64,000 nucleotides of DNA, from the NCBI GenBank assembly GCA_017860275.1, contig JAFNAQ010000008.1, positions 50,286 through 114,285 of the forward strand. Direction: 5' to 3'. Below, piece after piece: positions 25,771 to 34,619 of this stretch. Every line of letters starts with the position of its first letter. The first letter of the stretch is position 1. The notes beneath the pieces were generated by a model that was not told where the DNA came from, did no database searches, and saw only the letters and a list, made by a program, of their open reading frames with translations. This stretch comes from Bacteroidota bacterium. Its GTDB lineage: Bacteria > Bacteroidota > Bacteroidia > Bacteroidales > P3. Both the position numbers and the translations under genes were made by a program.

Positions 25771-25932
25771 TATCTCAGAGAAAATTCAAATTATCTCAGA
25801 GAAAAATATTTATAAGGAGTATAATTTCAAATAAATAGTATAAAAATGCTTCGTTTTTTAATAATAATTCGAAGATTCTAGATATTAAAACAAAGACTTG
25901 AGAATCAAATACGAAGTATTTTTTGAATAGGG
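25771..25932. repeat. 21-bp-period array (CTCAGAG and CTTCG/CGAAG cores)
   Basis: ATCTCAGAGAAAA occurs at 25772 and 25793, 21 bp apart. Further on, CTTCG (25849), CGAAG (25870), CAAAG (25891) and CGAAG (25912) fall exactly 21 bp apart, each between A and T tracts. The array ends against the promoter of the TM2 gene. The gap 25560-25970 contains no gene. Confidence 0.65.
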
Positions 25933-25950
25933 AAATATGTTGTATATTTG
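25922..25950 (+). promoter_or_regulatory. promoter of the zinc-ribbon/TM2 gene
   Basis: TTTG (25922-25925), 17 bases, TATATTTG (25943-25950), 20 bases before the ATG. Very close to the Bacteroidota consensus. Confidence 0.7.
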
Positions 25951-25970
25951 CCGTATAAAATCAAATATTT

Positions 25971-26306
25971 ATGGAACATAAATACGAAAAATATTGTCAT
26001 AACTGTGGAGCAGTTATAGATAAAATGGCAGAAATATGCCCTAAATGTGGGGTAAGACAACCAATAAATCAGGTTCCACCTCCAGTTGTAAGCATGAATC
26101 TAAACCCTCATTGGCTAATAACAGTTTTATTATGTGGCTTCTTGGGAGTATTTGGAGCACATAGATTCTATAATGAGCATTACGGAACAGCTGTACTCCA
26201 ATTATTAACCGGTGGCGGATTAGGAATATGGTACATTATTGATTTTATAATGATAATTACAGGGAATTTTAGGGACAAAAATGGAAATTATATTAAAATG
26301 AACTAA
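25971..26306 (+). CDS. zinc-ribbon plus TM2-domain membrane protein
   Basis: 111 residues. The N-terminal zinc ribbon is CHNCGAVIDKMAEICPKCG (residues ~9-27). The TM2 domain covers ~45-100: two helices with the GVFGAHRFYNEHYGTAVLQL turn and IWYIIDFIMI. Such proteins are widespread in gut Bacteroidota; function is unknown. It is monocistronic with a strong promoter. Confidence 0.85.
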   Translation: MEHKYEKYCHNCGAVIDKMAEICPKCGVRQPINQVPPPVVSMNLNPHWLITVLLCGFLGVFGAHRFYNEHYGTAVLQLLTGGGLGIWYIIDFIMIITGNFRDKNGNYIKMN

Positions 26307-26318
26307 TACTCTATTGTA

Positions 26319-27074
26319 TTAATCATATTTTAATTTCTCTAATACTTCCTTTAATGAGAGTATCTTTTTTTGATCGGTTATCGTTATTTGGTATTCAGAT
26401 ACTTCGGGAGTGCTCCCCATAGAAACTCTTGGATGACGGAATGTCATTTTCCCATCTTTTAAGACTTTCCCTGAGAGATGATAATGAGTTATATTGGTTT
26501 TTTCATATATGAGTTTTGCATTATCGCTACTCACTCCTGAACCAACCATTATCTCAATTCTTCCCTTGGCTTTTTCTTGAATCCTTGATAAGTTTTCAAT
26601 TCCATCTACGGCTTTATTCTCGGCTCCAGAGGTTAATATTCTATCGCATCCACATTCTATAATATCCTCCAATGCTTGAAGGTAATCATTTGTCATATCA
26701 ATTGCCCGGTGAAAGCATGTTTTCAGAGGTTTAGCTAATTCCACTAATTCCTTTGTCCTAATTTTGTCTACCCTTCCATCCTCTAATAATATCCCTATAA
26801 CTACTCCTTTAACTCCCATATTCTTACAGAATTGAATATCTTTTTTCATTATTTCGAACTCAATATCCGAATAACAAAAATCTCCACCTCTTGGTCTAAT
26901 AATAACCATTGTATCTATCTTGAGATAAACTTTTGCAAACATGATAGTTGCAGCAGAAGGAGTGGTTCCTCCTTCAAATAAATTATCGCAAAGTTCAATT
27001 CTGTTTGCACCAGCTTTTTCTGCCTCAATTGCGCTTTCAATTGAACCAACACAGGCTTCTATTTCATATTTCAT
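26319..27074 (-). CDS. cutC: CutC family protein
   Basis: 251 residues. A TIM-barrel CutC signature is present: EACVGSIESAIEAEKAGANR, IELCDNL, GGTTPS, IIRPRGGDFCYSDIE, FHRAIDM and LTSGAENKAVDG. Originally linked to copper homeostasis; the molecular activity remains uncertain. The start overlaps the GSCFA stop by four bases (ATGA type), so the two are co-expressed. Confidence 0.9.
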   Translation of the reverse strand: MKYEIEACVGSIESAIEAEKAGANRIELCDNLFEGGTTPSAATIMFAKVYLKIDTMVIIRPRGGDFCYSDIEFEIMKKDIQFCKNMGVKGVVIGILLEDGRVDKIRTKELVELAKPLKTCFHRAIDMTNDYLQALEDIIECGCDRILTSGAENKAVDGIENLSRIQEKAKGRIEIMVGSGVSSDNAKLIYEKTNITHYHLSGKVLKDGKMTFRHPRVSMGSTPEVSEYQITITDQKKILSLKEVLEKLKYD

Positions 27075-28009
27075 ATTTCTTTTTTTAGTTCTTTCTCTAA
27101 TTGTTCTATCTTTTCAAGATGTTTCCTATAGCTATCAGTATTTGGATTAAAAGGACGATGATTCTTCATTTTATTTAAATGTTCAAACCTTTTGCATAGC
27201 TCAATGGTATTAATATTGAAAAAAGTATTTACGAATTTTCCCCATATATAATCTATTGCTAAAGTACTGGGATGCAGCATATCCGATTCGTAGAAGCGAT
27301 AATCCCTTAAATCATCCATTACAATTTCATAAGATGGGAAATATTCAATTCTATTATCTTGCAAACAAAGCTCTTGAGTGGCTAAATGTAGTACAGATTT
27401 ACTTATTTGATTTTCTCTATAACCATCTTTCCAATGTCTAATTGGACTTATTGTTATTATTACTTTTTTATTCTCCAAATTACTATTATCAAGAAAGAGT
27501 TTAATGCTTTGCCCTAGTTCTTCAACTATTTCATTGATATTAAGAAGCTTTTTCTCAAAACAATTAGATGGTATTTTATGACAATTACCCATAATTCTTT
27601 GGCTTTCAATATGAGTATATATCCATGCAGTTCCAAGTGTGATAATTAGATATTTAGAGTTATTTAGAATTGGATGAGAAGATTCTATCCTTTGGTTAAT
27701 TATTTGCAAACATGTGTTTTGATTCTCGGAACGAAAATCTCCATGATGTGAATATGATTTCCAAAAACCTTCGACTTTAATAAGATCAGACGAATTCAGA
27801 AAATCTTTATTAGCTACTTTTCTTATACATTCAGATATTGAAATTGGATTATATATTATTCCAAATGGATTTATATCAATATTGAAACCATTCTCTGAGA
27901 GTTTACTCCCAATATTTTCAGTAAAACAAGAGCCTATCAAACTTATCTTGTCCTTGTGTAAAATTGTTTGAAGAGATTTTATTGGATTTATTTCTGTTCT
28001 AAAAACCAT
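27071..28009 (-). CDS. GSCFA-domain protein
   Basis: 312 residues. The namesake motif appears as LIGSCFTENIGSKLSENGF, followed by NPFGIIYNPIS and the conserved ITLGTAWIY and TISPIRHWKDG segments. The fold is expected to be an SGNH-like hydrolase; the G-S-C motif and DMLHPS (Asp-x-x-His) fit catalytic positions. Substrate unknown, possibly a carbohydrate ester. In an operon with cutC. Confidence 0.88.
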   Translation of the reverse strand: MVFRTEINPIKSLQTILHKDKISLIGSCFTENIGSKLSENGFNIDINPFGIIYNPISISECIRKVANKDFLNSSDLIKVEGFWKSYSHHGDFRSENQNTCLQIINQRIESSHPILNNSKYLIITLGTAWIYTHIESQRIMGNCHKIPSNCFEKKLLNINEIVEELGQSIKLFLDNSNLENKKVIITISPIRHWKDGYRENQISKSVLHLATQELCLQDNRIEYFPSYEIVMDDLRDYRFYESDMLHPSTLAIDYIWGKFVNTFFNINTIELCKRFEHLNKMKNHRPFNPNTDSYRKHLEKIEQLEKELKKEI

Positions 28010-28074
28010 GATTGTATTTTTATAAAAAGTATTTTCTCGAAGAAGAATATTGATTAATAATCATCAAATTACTG

Positions 28075-28082
28075 CAAAAATA
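28075..28082 (-). promoter_or_regulatory. -7 box for GSCFA/cutC
   Basis: TATTTTTG on the minus strand, 65 bases before the GSCFA ATG. No clear -33. Confidence 0.45.
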
Positions 28083-28146
28083 TTACTGTTTTTCCTAATA
28101 ATGAAAAATACGCTTGATTTTATTAGTCAATTTAATCTGAAAATGT

Positions 28147-28154
28147 TAACTTTG
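28147..28154 (+). promoter_or_regulatory. -7 box for purL
   Basis: TAACTTTG, 23 bases before the purL ATG at 28178; divergent from the GSCFA promoter. The -33 is not obvious. Confidence 0.55.
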
Positions 28155-28177
28155 CAGCTTGAAAAATAATATTTACT

Positions 28178-30412
28178 ATGGTGAATAATCAAACAGTTAC
28201 CGTTGAAACGGCTAAAGAATTAGGTCTATTACCTGAAGAATTCGACAAAATTTGTGAAATACTTGGACGTACTCCAAACTTTACAGAATTAAGTATTTAC
28301 TCAGTTATGTGGAGCGAACATGCTTCATATAAAAACTCAATAAAGTTATTGAAAACTCTTCCAAGAGAAGGGGATCAGCTTTTGGTTAAGGCAGGTGAAG
28401 AAAATGCAGGTATGGTTGACGTAGGTGATGGTATTGCTTGTGTGTTTAAAATAGAATCTCATAATCATCCTTCGGCAGTTGAGCCTTATCAAGGTGCTGC
28501 AACAGGTGTAGGAGGAATAAATCGTGATATTTTTACAATGGGCGCAAGACCTATCGCTCAATTAAACTCTTTGCGTTTTGGTGATTTGAACAATCCACAT
28601 ACTCAATGGCTACTAAGAGGAGTTACTAAGGGTATTGGAAATTATGGTAATGCTTTTGGCGTTCCTGTAGTTGGTGGAGAGGTATTTTTCGATAAATGTT
28701 ATGAAAACAACCCATTGGTTAATGCAATGAGTGTTGGTATTATGAGAAAAGAGGATTTGATTTCTGCCGTATCAAAAGGCGTTGGTAATCCTATTTACAT
28801 AGTAGGTTCTTCAACAGGAAAAGATGGTATTCATGGATCTACATTTGCTTCTGCAGATATTACAGAAAATTCTGCCGATGATATTCCATCAATTCAAGTG
28901 GGAGACCCATTCCAAGAAAAATTATTACTTGAGGCATCCTTAGAATTAGGAAAGAGTGGATGTATCATAGGTATGCAAGATATGGGTGCAGCAGGTATTA
29001 TTTGTTCAACATCCGAAATGAGTGAAAAAGGAGGATGTGGCATGAATGTATATCTTGATAAGGTGCCATTAAGACAAAAGAATATTGAACCATGGGAAAT
29101 TCTTCTTTCTGAAAGTCAAGAGAGAATGCTAGTTTGTGTTGAAAAAGGCAAAGAAGCAATTGTTGAAGAAATCTTTAAGAAATGGGATTTGAATTGTGCA
29201 GATATAGGAGAGGTAACAGAGGGAGATAGATTAAACTTCTATTGGAATGGAGAATTAGTTGCAGATGTTCCAGCGTCAACCTTAGTCCTTGGTGGAGGTG
29301 CTCCTCAATATGATAGGGAAACAAAAGAACCAGCATATATTGCGGAAACGCTTAAATTTAATATTGATGATATAACAGAACCAACAATTGAAGAATGTAA
29401 GGAGATAGCTGATTTCTTAGTTCAGCATCCAAATATTGCATCAAAACGTTGGGTTTATGAACAATATGATTCAATGGTTGGTACCAAGAATATGAGTACA
29501 AACCGACCTTCTGATGCAGCAATTGTAAACCTTAAAGGAACTTCAAATGCTATAGCTTGTACGACAGACTGTAATGGACGTTATGTTCATGCAAATCCAA
29601 GAGTAGGAGCTCAAATAGCAGTTGCTGAGGCAGCTCGTAATATTGTATGTTCAGGAGGAGAGCCTTTAGCTGTAACTAATTGTCTTAACTTTGGCAACCC
29701 ATATGTTCCAGAAACATATTGGCAATTTGTTAATGCGGTTGGAGGTATGGGTGATGCATGTAGAAAATTCAATACTCCAGTAACCGGAGGAAATGTTAGT
29801 TTCTACAATCAATCTTCAATGGATGGAAAAATAGAGGCTGTATACCCAACACCAGTTATTGGTATGATTGGAGTGGTTGAGAAGCATCTTCAAACAACAC
29901 TTGACTTTAAGAAAAAAGGACAAACAATATATCTATTAGGTAAATCGGTTAATGATATTAATTGTTCTGAATACTTATTCTCATACAAAGGAGTGAAACT
30001 TTCTCCAGTACCATATTTTGATATTGATGAAGAATATAATCTTCACCATACATTAAATGGATTAATTCTTGAAGGACTTATTGCATCGGCTCATGATGTT
30101 TCTGATGGAGGATTATTTACCACTCTTATTGAATCTGCAATGCCAAATGGTTTAGGATTTAATATACTTACTGACAGTGAGATTCGTTTAGATGCATTCC
30201 TATTTGGAGAAGCACAAGGAAGGGTAGTAGTTACAATTGATCCAGCAAAAGAAGATGATTTTGTTGATATGATAGGATTGACAGGAGTTCCATGTTGCAC
30301 AATTGGCACAATTACTGATGGAGCAATAATAATTGATGATGAAGACTTTGGAAAGATTGAAGATTATAAAGTAAAATATGATACTTCTATTTCTAATGTA
30401 ATGGAAAAATAA
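28178..30412 (+). CDS. purL: FGAM synthase, small PurL subunit
   Basis: 744 residues, the small PurL form that needs PurS and PurQ, not the ~1,230-residue single-chain enzyme typical of Bacteroides and Porphyromonas. Motifs: YSVMWSEHASYKNS, KIESHNHPSAVEPYQGAATG, VGGINRDIFTMGARPIA, MQDMGAAGI and ASAHDVSDGGL. ATP-dependent amidation of FGAR in purine synthesis. The matching purS is at 19335. Seven bases before aminopeptidase C. Confidence 0.95.
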   Translation: MVNNQTVTVETAKELGLLPEEFDKICEILGRTPNFTELSIYSVMWSEHASYKNSIKLLKTLPREGDQLLVKAGEENAGMVDVGDGIACVFKIESHNHPSAVEPYQGAATGVGGINRDIFTMGARPIAQLNSLRFGDLNNPHTQWLLRGVTKGIGNYGNAFGVPVVGGEVFFDKCYENNPLVNAMSVGIMRKEDLISAVSKGVGNPIYIVGSSTGKDGIHGSTFASADITENSADDIPSIQVGDPFQEKLLLEASLELGKSGCIIGMQDMGAAGIICSTSEMSEKGGCGMNVYLDKVPLRQKNIEPWEILLSESQERMLVCVEKGKEAIVEEIFKKWDLNCADIGEVTEGDRLNFYWNGELVADVPASTLVLGGGAPQYDRETKEPAYIAETLKFNIDDITEPTIEECKEIADFLVQHPNIASKRWVYEQYDSMVGTKNMSTNRPSDAAIVNLKGTSNAIACTTDCNGRYVHANPRVGAQIAVAEAARNIVCSGGEPLAVTNCLNFGNPYVPETYWQFVNAVGGMGDACRKFNTPVTGGNVSFYNQSSMDGKIEAVYPTPVIGMIGVVEKHLQTTLDFKKKGQTIYLLGKSVNDINCSEYLFSYKGVKLSPVPYFDIDEEYNLHHTLNGLILEGLIASAHDVSDGGLFTTLIESAMPNGLGFNILTDSEIRLDAFLFGEAQGRVVVTIDPAKEDDFVDMIGLTGVPCCTIGTITDGAIIIDDEDFGKIEDYKVKYDTSISNVMEK

Positions 30413-30418
30413 AATATA

Positions 30419-31819
30419 ATGAAAAAATTATTTGTATTATTTATCGGAATAGTAATGTTTTTGAGCTCAAATGCTCAAAAACAAGCAGAAGGAATAAGCC
30501 CAGAGATGTTAGGCAAGATTAAACAATCATACAAAAATACAACTCAAGATAGGGCATTAAGAAATGCTATCTCTGCAAATCCTATCGATAAATTGGTTCA
30601 AAACCTAGATAATGCAAACAAATATGACACATATTTTTCAAATAGGGTAAAGACTAGAGGAATTTCTGATCAAAGACAATCTGGTAGATGTTGGATGTTC
30701 ACAGGCTTCAATGTTATGAGGTCAGAGATGATCGCAAAATACGATTTGGGTGAATTTAATTTTTCTCACAATTACCTTTTTTTCTATGATCAATTAGAAA
30801 AAGCAAACCTATTTCTACAATTAGTTATTAATCATAAGTCAGAACCACTTGATAGTAAAAGTAATGAGTGGCTTATGAAAAATGTAATAGGAGATGGAGG
30901 ACAGTTTACTGGTATTAGTGATTTAGTTATGAAATATGGTCTGGTGCCCTCAAGTGTTCAACCCGAAACATATAACTCAGAAAATACTAATAAAATCTCT
31001 AATCTAATAACATTAAAACTTAAGGAATATGCTCTAGAAATTAGAGAAGGGCAACAAAATAAGCAAAAACAAGAATGGTTCGATAATAAAAAAGTTGAGA
31101 TGTTGTCAACAATTTATAGAATGCTTGTTTTAGCTTATGGAGAACCTATTACAGAATTCAACTATACTCTAAGAAATGCTCAAGGTAAAGCTATATCATC
31201 GGCAAATTATACTCCAAAATCATTCTATGATAATTTTATAGGGAAAGATTTAAATAAAACCTACATAATGCTGATGAATGATCCGTCTAGACCTTTCTAT
31301 AAGCTTTATGAAATTGAGTATGATCGACATGTTATTGATGGTAACAATTGGAGATATATTAATTTACCAATTGAAGATATAAAGAAGATTGCTATTTCAT
31401 CAATTAAAGACTCTACAATGATGTACTTTTCTTGTGATGTTGGTAAGTTTTATAATAGGGATAAGGGATTGTTAGATGTCAATAATTTTGATTATGGTTC
31501 TTTATTGGGAACAACATTTTCGATGGATAAAAAGCAAAGAATAATAACAGGAGCTTCAGGTTCGTCACATGCTATGACTCTTTGTGGGGTTGATCTTGAT
31601 TCGGAAAATAATGCAAAGAAATGGTTAGTTGAAAATTCTTGGGGAGCATCCGCAGGATACCAAGGTAATCTTATTATTACTGATGAGTGGTTTAATGAAT
31701 ATATGTTTCGTTTGGTAGTAAATAAAAAATATGTGCCAGAAAGTATTTTGAAAATATTGGATGAAAAACCTACATTATTGCCGCCTTGGGATCCAATGTT
31801 TGCCTTTGATGTAGATTAA
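30419..31819 (+). CDS. aminopeptidase C (C1B, bleomycin hydrolase family), exported
   Basis: 466 residues with a signal peptide (MKKLFVLFIGIVMFLSSNAQ). The catalytic Cys is in DQRQSGRCWMFTGFNVMRSE, the His in GSSHAMTLCGVDL and the Asn in WLVENSWGASAGYQGN. Bleomycin hydrolases are hexameric aminopeptidases, usually cytosolic; the exported form is typical of Bacteroidales. It probably degrades peptides in the periplasm, complementing the C69 dipeptidase. Confidence 0.92.
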   Translation: MKKLFVLFIGIVMFLSSNAQKQAEGISPEMLGKIKQSYKNTTQDRALRNAISANPIDKLVQNLDNANKYDTYFSNRVKTRGISDQRQSGRCWMFTGFNVMRSEMIAKYDLGEFNFSHNYLFFYDQLEKANLFLQLVINHKSEPLDSKSNEWLMKNVIGDGGQFTGISDLVMKYGLVPSSVQPETYNSENTNKISNLITLKLKEYALEIREGQQNKQKQEWFDNKKVEMLSTIYRMLVLAYGEPITEFNYTLRNAQGKAISSANYTPKSFYDNFIGKDLNKTYIMLMNDPSRPFYKLYEIEYDRHVIDGNNWRYINLPIEDIKKIAISSIKDSTMMYFSCDVGKFYNRDKGLLDVNNFDYGSLLGTTFSMDKKQRIITGASGSSHAMTLCGVDLDSENNAKKWLVENSWGASAGYQGNLIITDEWFNEYMFRLVVNKKYVPESILKILDEKPTLLPPWDPMFAFDVD

Positions 31820-31832
31820 TATAAATATCTCT

Positions 31833-32582
31833 ATGAGAATTAAATATCTTATTGTTATTTGTTTAGTAATTCTATCTTCTTCGTTATATGGTCAAGTAAT
31901 TGATAGCGTAGACATGAATGGAGGAGATAGTGTAGTATTAGAAATTGTTGAAGATCAAGAAGAATATCAACCGAGTGAAGAGGAGAAGGAGATAATCCCA
32001 GAGTCAGAAGAAGCAAAATCATTAGTAAAATCTTCAGAAGAACTTCTAAGCTATATAAATTTATTAAGAGATAAGGATAGTCTAATATATCGTTTTGTGA
32101 TTTTTTTAGACCAAGAAGAGATTAATTTAGTTTCAGAAGGGGAGAGTACTTCATTGCCAATAAGTAAAAAGTTTGATATTATTTTTTATCCAAATACAAA
32201 AAATATAATGTATGTCAGAGAGATGATATTAAATGAAAATCAGGCGTGGGACTATATTTATGAAAGAGTATTCGATGAAAAAGGTCAAACGAAGATATTT
32301 GTTAGGCAATATAGCACATTCAATTCTTTCTGTGCAGAAGTAGCATTTGAGAGATCTGAGTACTATTTTGATGATAAATCAGAAATAATAAAGAAGACTT
32401 ATGAAATATTCGATGAACAACATTCTCCTTTAAACATTCAAGAATGTTGGATGGAAAGAGAGGTTTATTTGATGGAAAAAAGCTTAAACGAAATAACATT
32501 AAAATATAATTTTCCATTGGATAATATTGAAATACCTTCAAATGAAATAAGAAAGAGGAATTTTGAAGGGGGAGAAAATTAA
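31833..32582 (+). CDS. hypothetical exported protein
   Basis: 249 residues. The signal peptide ends SSSLYGQ. An acidic low-complexity stretch (~30-60, many Glu) precedes a domain with YxFxIFLDQEEINL and several aromatic beta-like strands. I do not recognise the family. It is in line between aminopeptidase C (14 bases) and coaX (1 base), so it is probably part of the same transcript. Confidence 0.65.
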   Translation: MRIKYLIVICLVILSSSLYGQVIDSVDMNGGDSVVLEIVEDQEEYQPSEEEKEIIPESEEAKSLVKSSEELLSYINLLRDKDSLIYRFVIFLDQEEINLVSEGESTSLPISKKFDIIFYPNTKNIMYVREMILNENQAWDYIYERVFDEKGQTKIFVRQYSTFNSFCAEVAFERSEYYFDDKSEIIKKTYEIFDEQHSPLNIQECWMEREVYLMEKSLNEITLKYNFPLDNIEIPSNEIRKRNFEGGEN

Positions 32583-32583
32583 G

Positions 32584-33318
32584 ATGAAATTAGTTATAGA
32601 TGTTGGGAATACAAGAACTAAGTTAGCAGTTTTTTCATCACAAACTTTAATTTATGTCAATGCTGTTGAAGTATTGACAGTTAATATATTAAATGAAATA
32701 ATAGAAAAATTCCCATCAATTAATAAGGCTATATATTCTGTTGTTGGTCTTGAAAAAGAAGATATTGATATAATAAAAGAATTCCTAAAGAGTAAATTTG
32801 AATTAATTGAGATGAGCAATGATTTAATTACACCAATTAGTAATAAATATTTAACACCAGAGACTCTAGGACAGGATAGAATTGCAGCAGTAGTAGGTGT
32901 AAATAATTTGTTTGCAGGGAGTAATTGTTTGGTAATTGATGCAGGAACATGTATAACTATTGATTATATTGATAGAGAATCAAACTATCATGGAGGGTCA
33001 ATATCTCCAGGAATAAACATGAAATATCGAGCTCTAAATAATTTTACGTCAAAGTTGCCGTTACTAAGTGGGACTAATCATACTGAAATAACTGGAGAGG
33101 ATACAATTTCTTCAATAAAATCTGGAGTATTAAACGGAACATTAATGGAATTAGAGGGATTTATTTCATATTATAACTCAGAGAAAACAGATTTAAAGGT
33201 TGTTATTACAGGAGGTGATGCAAAACTCATTCATAATAATATTAAAGAAACCATTCTTGAAGAACATTTGGTTCTTTATGGATTAAATATAATACTTGAT
33301 ACTAATGTTAAAAAATAG
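32584..33318 (+). CDS. coaX: type III pantothenate kinase
   Basis: 244 residues from the ATG at 32584, chosen because GAAGGGGGAG, a strong Shine-Dalgarno rare in this window, lies ~8 bases upstream and MKLVIDVGNTRTKLAVF is the normal N-terminus. ASKHA-fold motifs are DVGNTRTK, DAGTCITIDYID, GGSISPGINMK and VVITGGDAK. First committed step of CoA synthesis. The stop overlaps the next gene. Confidence 0.94.
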   Translation: MKLVIDVGNTRTKLAVFSSQTLIYVNAVEVLTVNILNEIIEKFPSINKAIYSVVGLEKEDIDIIKEFLKSKFELIEMSNDLITPISNKYLTPETLGQDRIAAVVGVNNLFAGSNCLVIDAGTCITIDYIDRESNYHGGSISPGINMKYRALNNFTSKLPLLSGTNHTEITGEDTISSIKSGVLNGTLMELEGFISYYNSEKTDLKVVITGGDAKLIHNNIKETILEEHLVLYGLNIILDTNVKK

Positions 33319-34585
33319 ATTCTTTTTCTTCGTAGCTTTCATTGCTATAATAATGATTTTACCTAATGTTGCAAAAGCACAAACTTCATTAAGTTCTCCA
33401 TATTCTAGATTTGGAATAGGTAATACCAGTATATTCAATAATGCAATCAATAACTCTATGGGAGGTGTTGGTTATACAATGAAGCGAAATAATCATGTAA
33501 ATTACCTAAACCCTGCTTCGTATTCAGGGGTAGATACTACATCGTTAGTTTTTGATATTGGATTCTATTCCGAATGGATGTATTTATCAACTGATAAATA
33601 TAAATCAAAAGGAAATAATACAAATTTATCTCACATATTAATAGGATTTCCAATTTCAAAGCATATTAAAATGGCAGCAGGAATCATGCCTATGTCAAGT
33701 GTTCAATATACAACTAGCCAAACGATAACAGATTCTCTTCTTGGTACACATAAAACAGAATATACAGGAGATGGGGGATTAAATAAAGCATTAATAGGTT
33801 TAGCTTATTCTCCTTCAAATAATTTAGCAATAGGGACTAATATAGAATATTTATTCGGAAATTATTATAAGGCATCTACTATCTCCTTCCCAGATTCTTC
33901 ATATATGTATTCTACCAGAAAGGAACAAAATTATCATATTAATGCATTTAATGTTAACTTCGGCATACAATATTTTCATCCATTATCAAATGGGGATAAA
34001 TTGGGAATCGGAGCAGTATATAATTTGCCTATGATTTTACCTACGGACAATATTCTAAAGCATTATACATTTACAACAAGTGCGGGATTAGAATATATCA
34101 AGGACTCTATACAAGAACTTAGCAGTAATGGGAAAATAAAATACCCACAATCATTTGGATTAGGATTTTCTTATGAAAGACCTAATAGATTTTATTTAGC
34201 TCTTGATGGAAACTATACAAAATGGTCAGAATTTTTATTCCAAGATAATTACCCTAATTCAAATTTAGTGGATGATTTAAGAATTAGTTTAGGAGGGGAG
34301 TATCGCCCAAATCCTTATGGAAACTATCTACAAAAAATTGCATATAGAGCAGGATTTACTTATGATAATGGAATGTTGAATGTTAAAGATACAAGAATTA
34401 ATCAGTTAGGTGTAAGTTTAGGTTTAGGTTTGCCTATAAAAAAATCTAACACAATGATAAATATAAGTTTGGAATATATGAAGAGAGGAACAATAGAGAA
34501 TGGACTTATTAGAGAGGATTACTTAAGATTGGGTATTTCGTTTTCTGCAAAGGATTTATGGTTTTTCAAGCGTAAATATCAATAG
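33305..34585 (+). CDS. outer-membrane beta-barrel protein (OmpP1/FadL-like)
   Basis: 426 residues. The ATG at 33305 overlaps coaX by 14 bases. The signal peptide ends PNVAKAQ. The mature N-terminus has SSPYSRFGIG, then GGVGYTM and NYLNPASYSG, a pattern typical of Bacteroidales barrels related to FadL/OmpP1. It ends in a strand with Phe (ISFSAKDLWFF). The order coaX-barrel-TPR-lptC is a conserved Bacteroidales neighbourhood, suggesting a role in the envelope, possibly lipid transport. Confidence 0.8.
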   Translation: MLKNRFFFFVAFIAIIMILPNVAKAQTSLSSPYSRFGIGNTSIFNNAINNSMGGVGYTMKRNNHVNYLNPASYSGVDTTSLVFDIGFYSEWMYLSTDKYKSKGNNTNLSHILIGFPISKHIKMAAGIMPMSSVQYTTSQTITDSLLGTHKTEYTGDGGLNKALIGLAYSPSNNLAIGTNIEYLFGNYYKASTISFPDSSYMYSTRKEQNYHINAFNVNFGIQYFHPLSNGDKLGIGAVYNLPMILPTDNILKHYTFTTSAGLEYIKDSIQELSSNGKIKYPQSFGLGFSYERPNRFYLALDGNYTKWSEFLFQDNYPNSNLVDDLRISLGGEYRPNPYGNYLQKIAYRAGFTYDNGMLNVKDTRINQLGVSLGLGLPIKKSNTMINISLEYMKRGTIENGLIREDYLRLGISFSAKDLWFFKRKYQ

Positions 34586-34619
34586 AAAGTTATAAATATA
34601 TATTAAACATAAATAGGAA

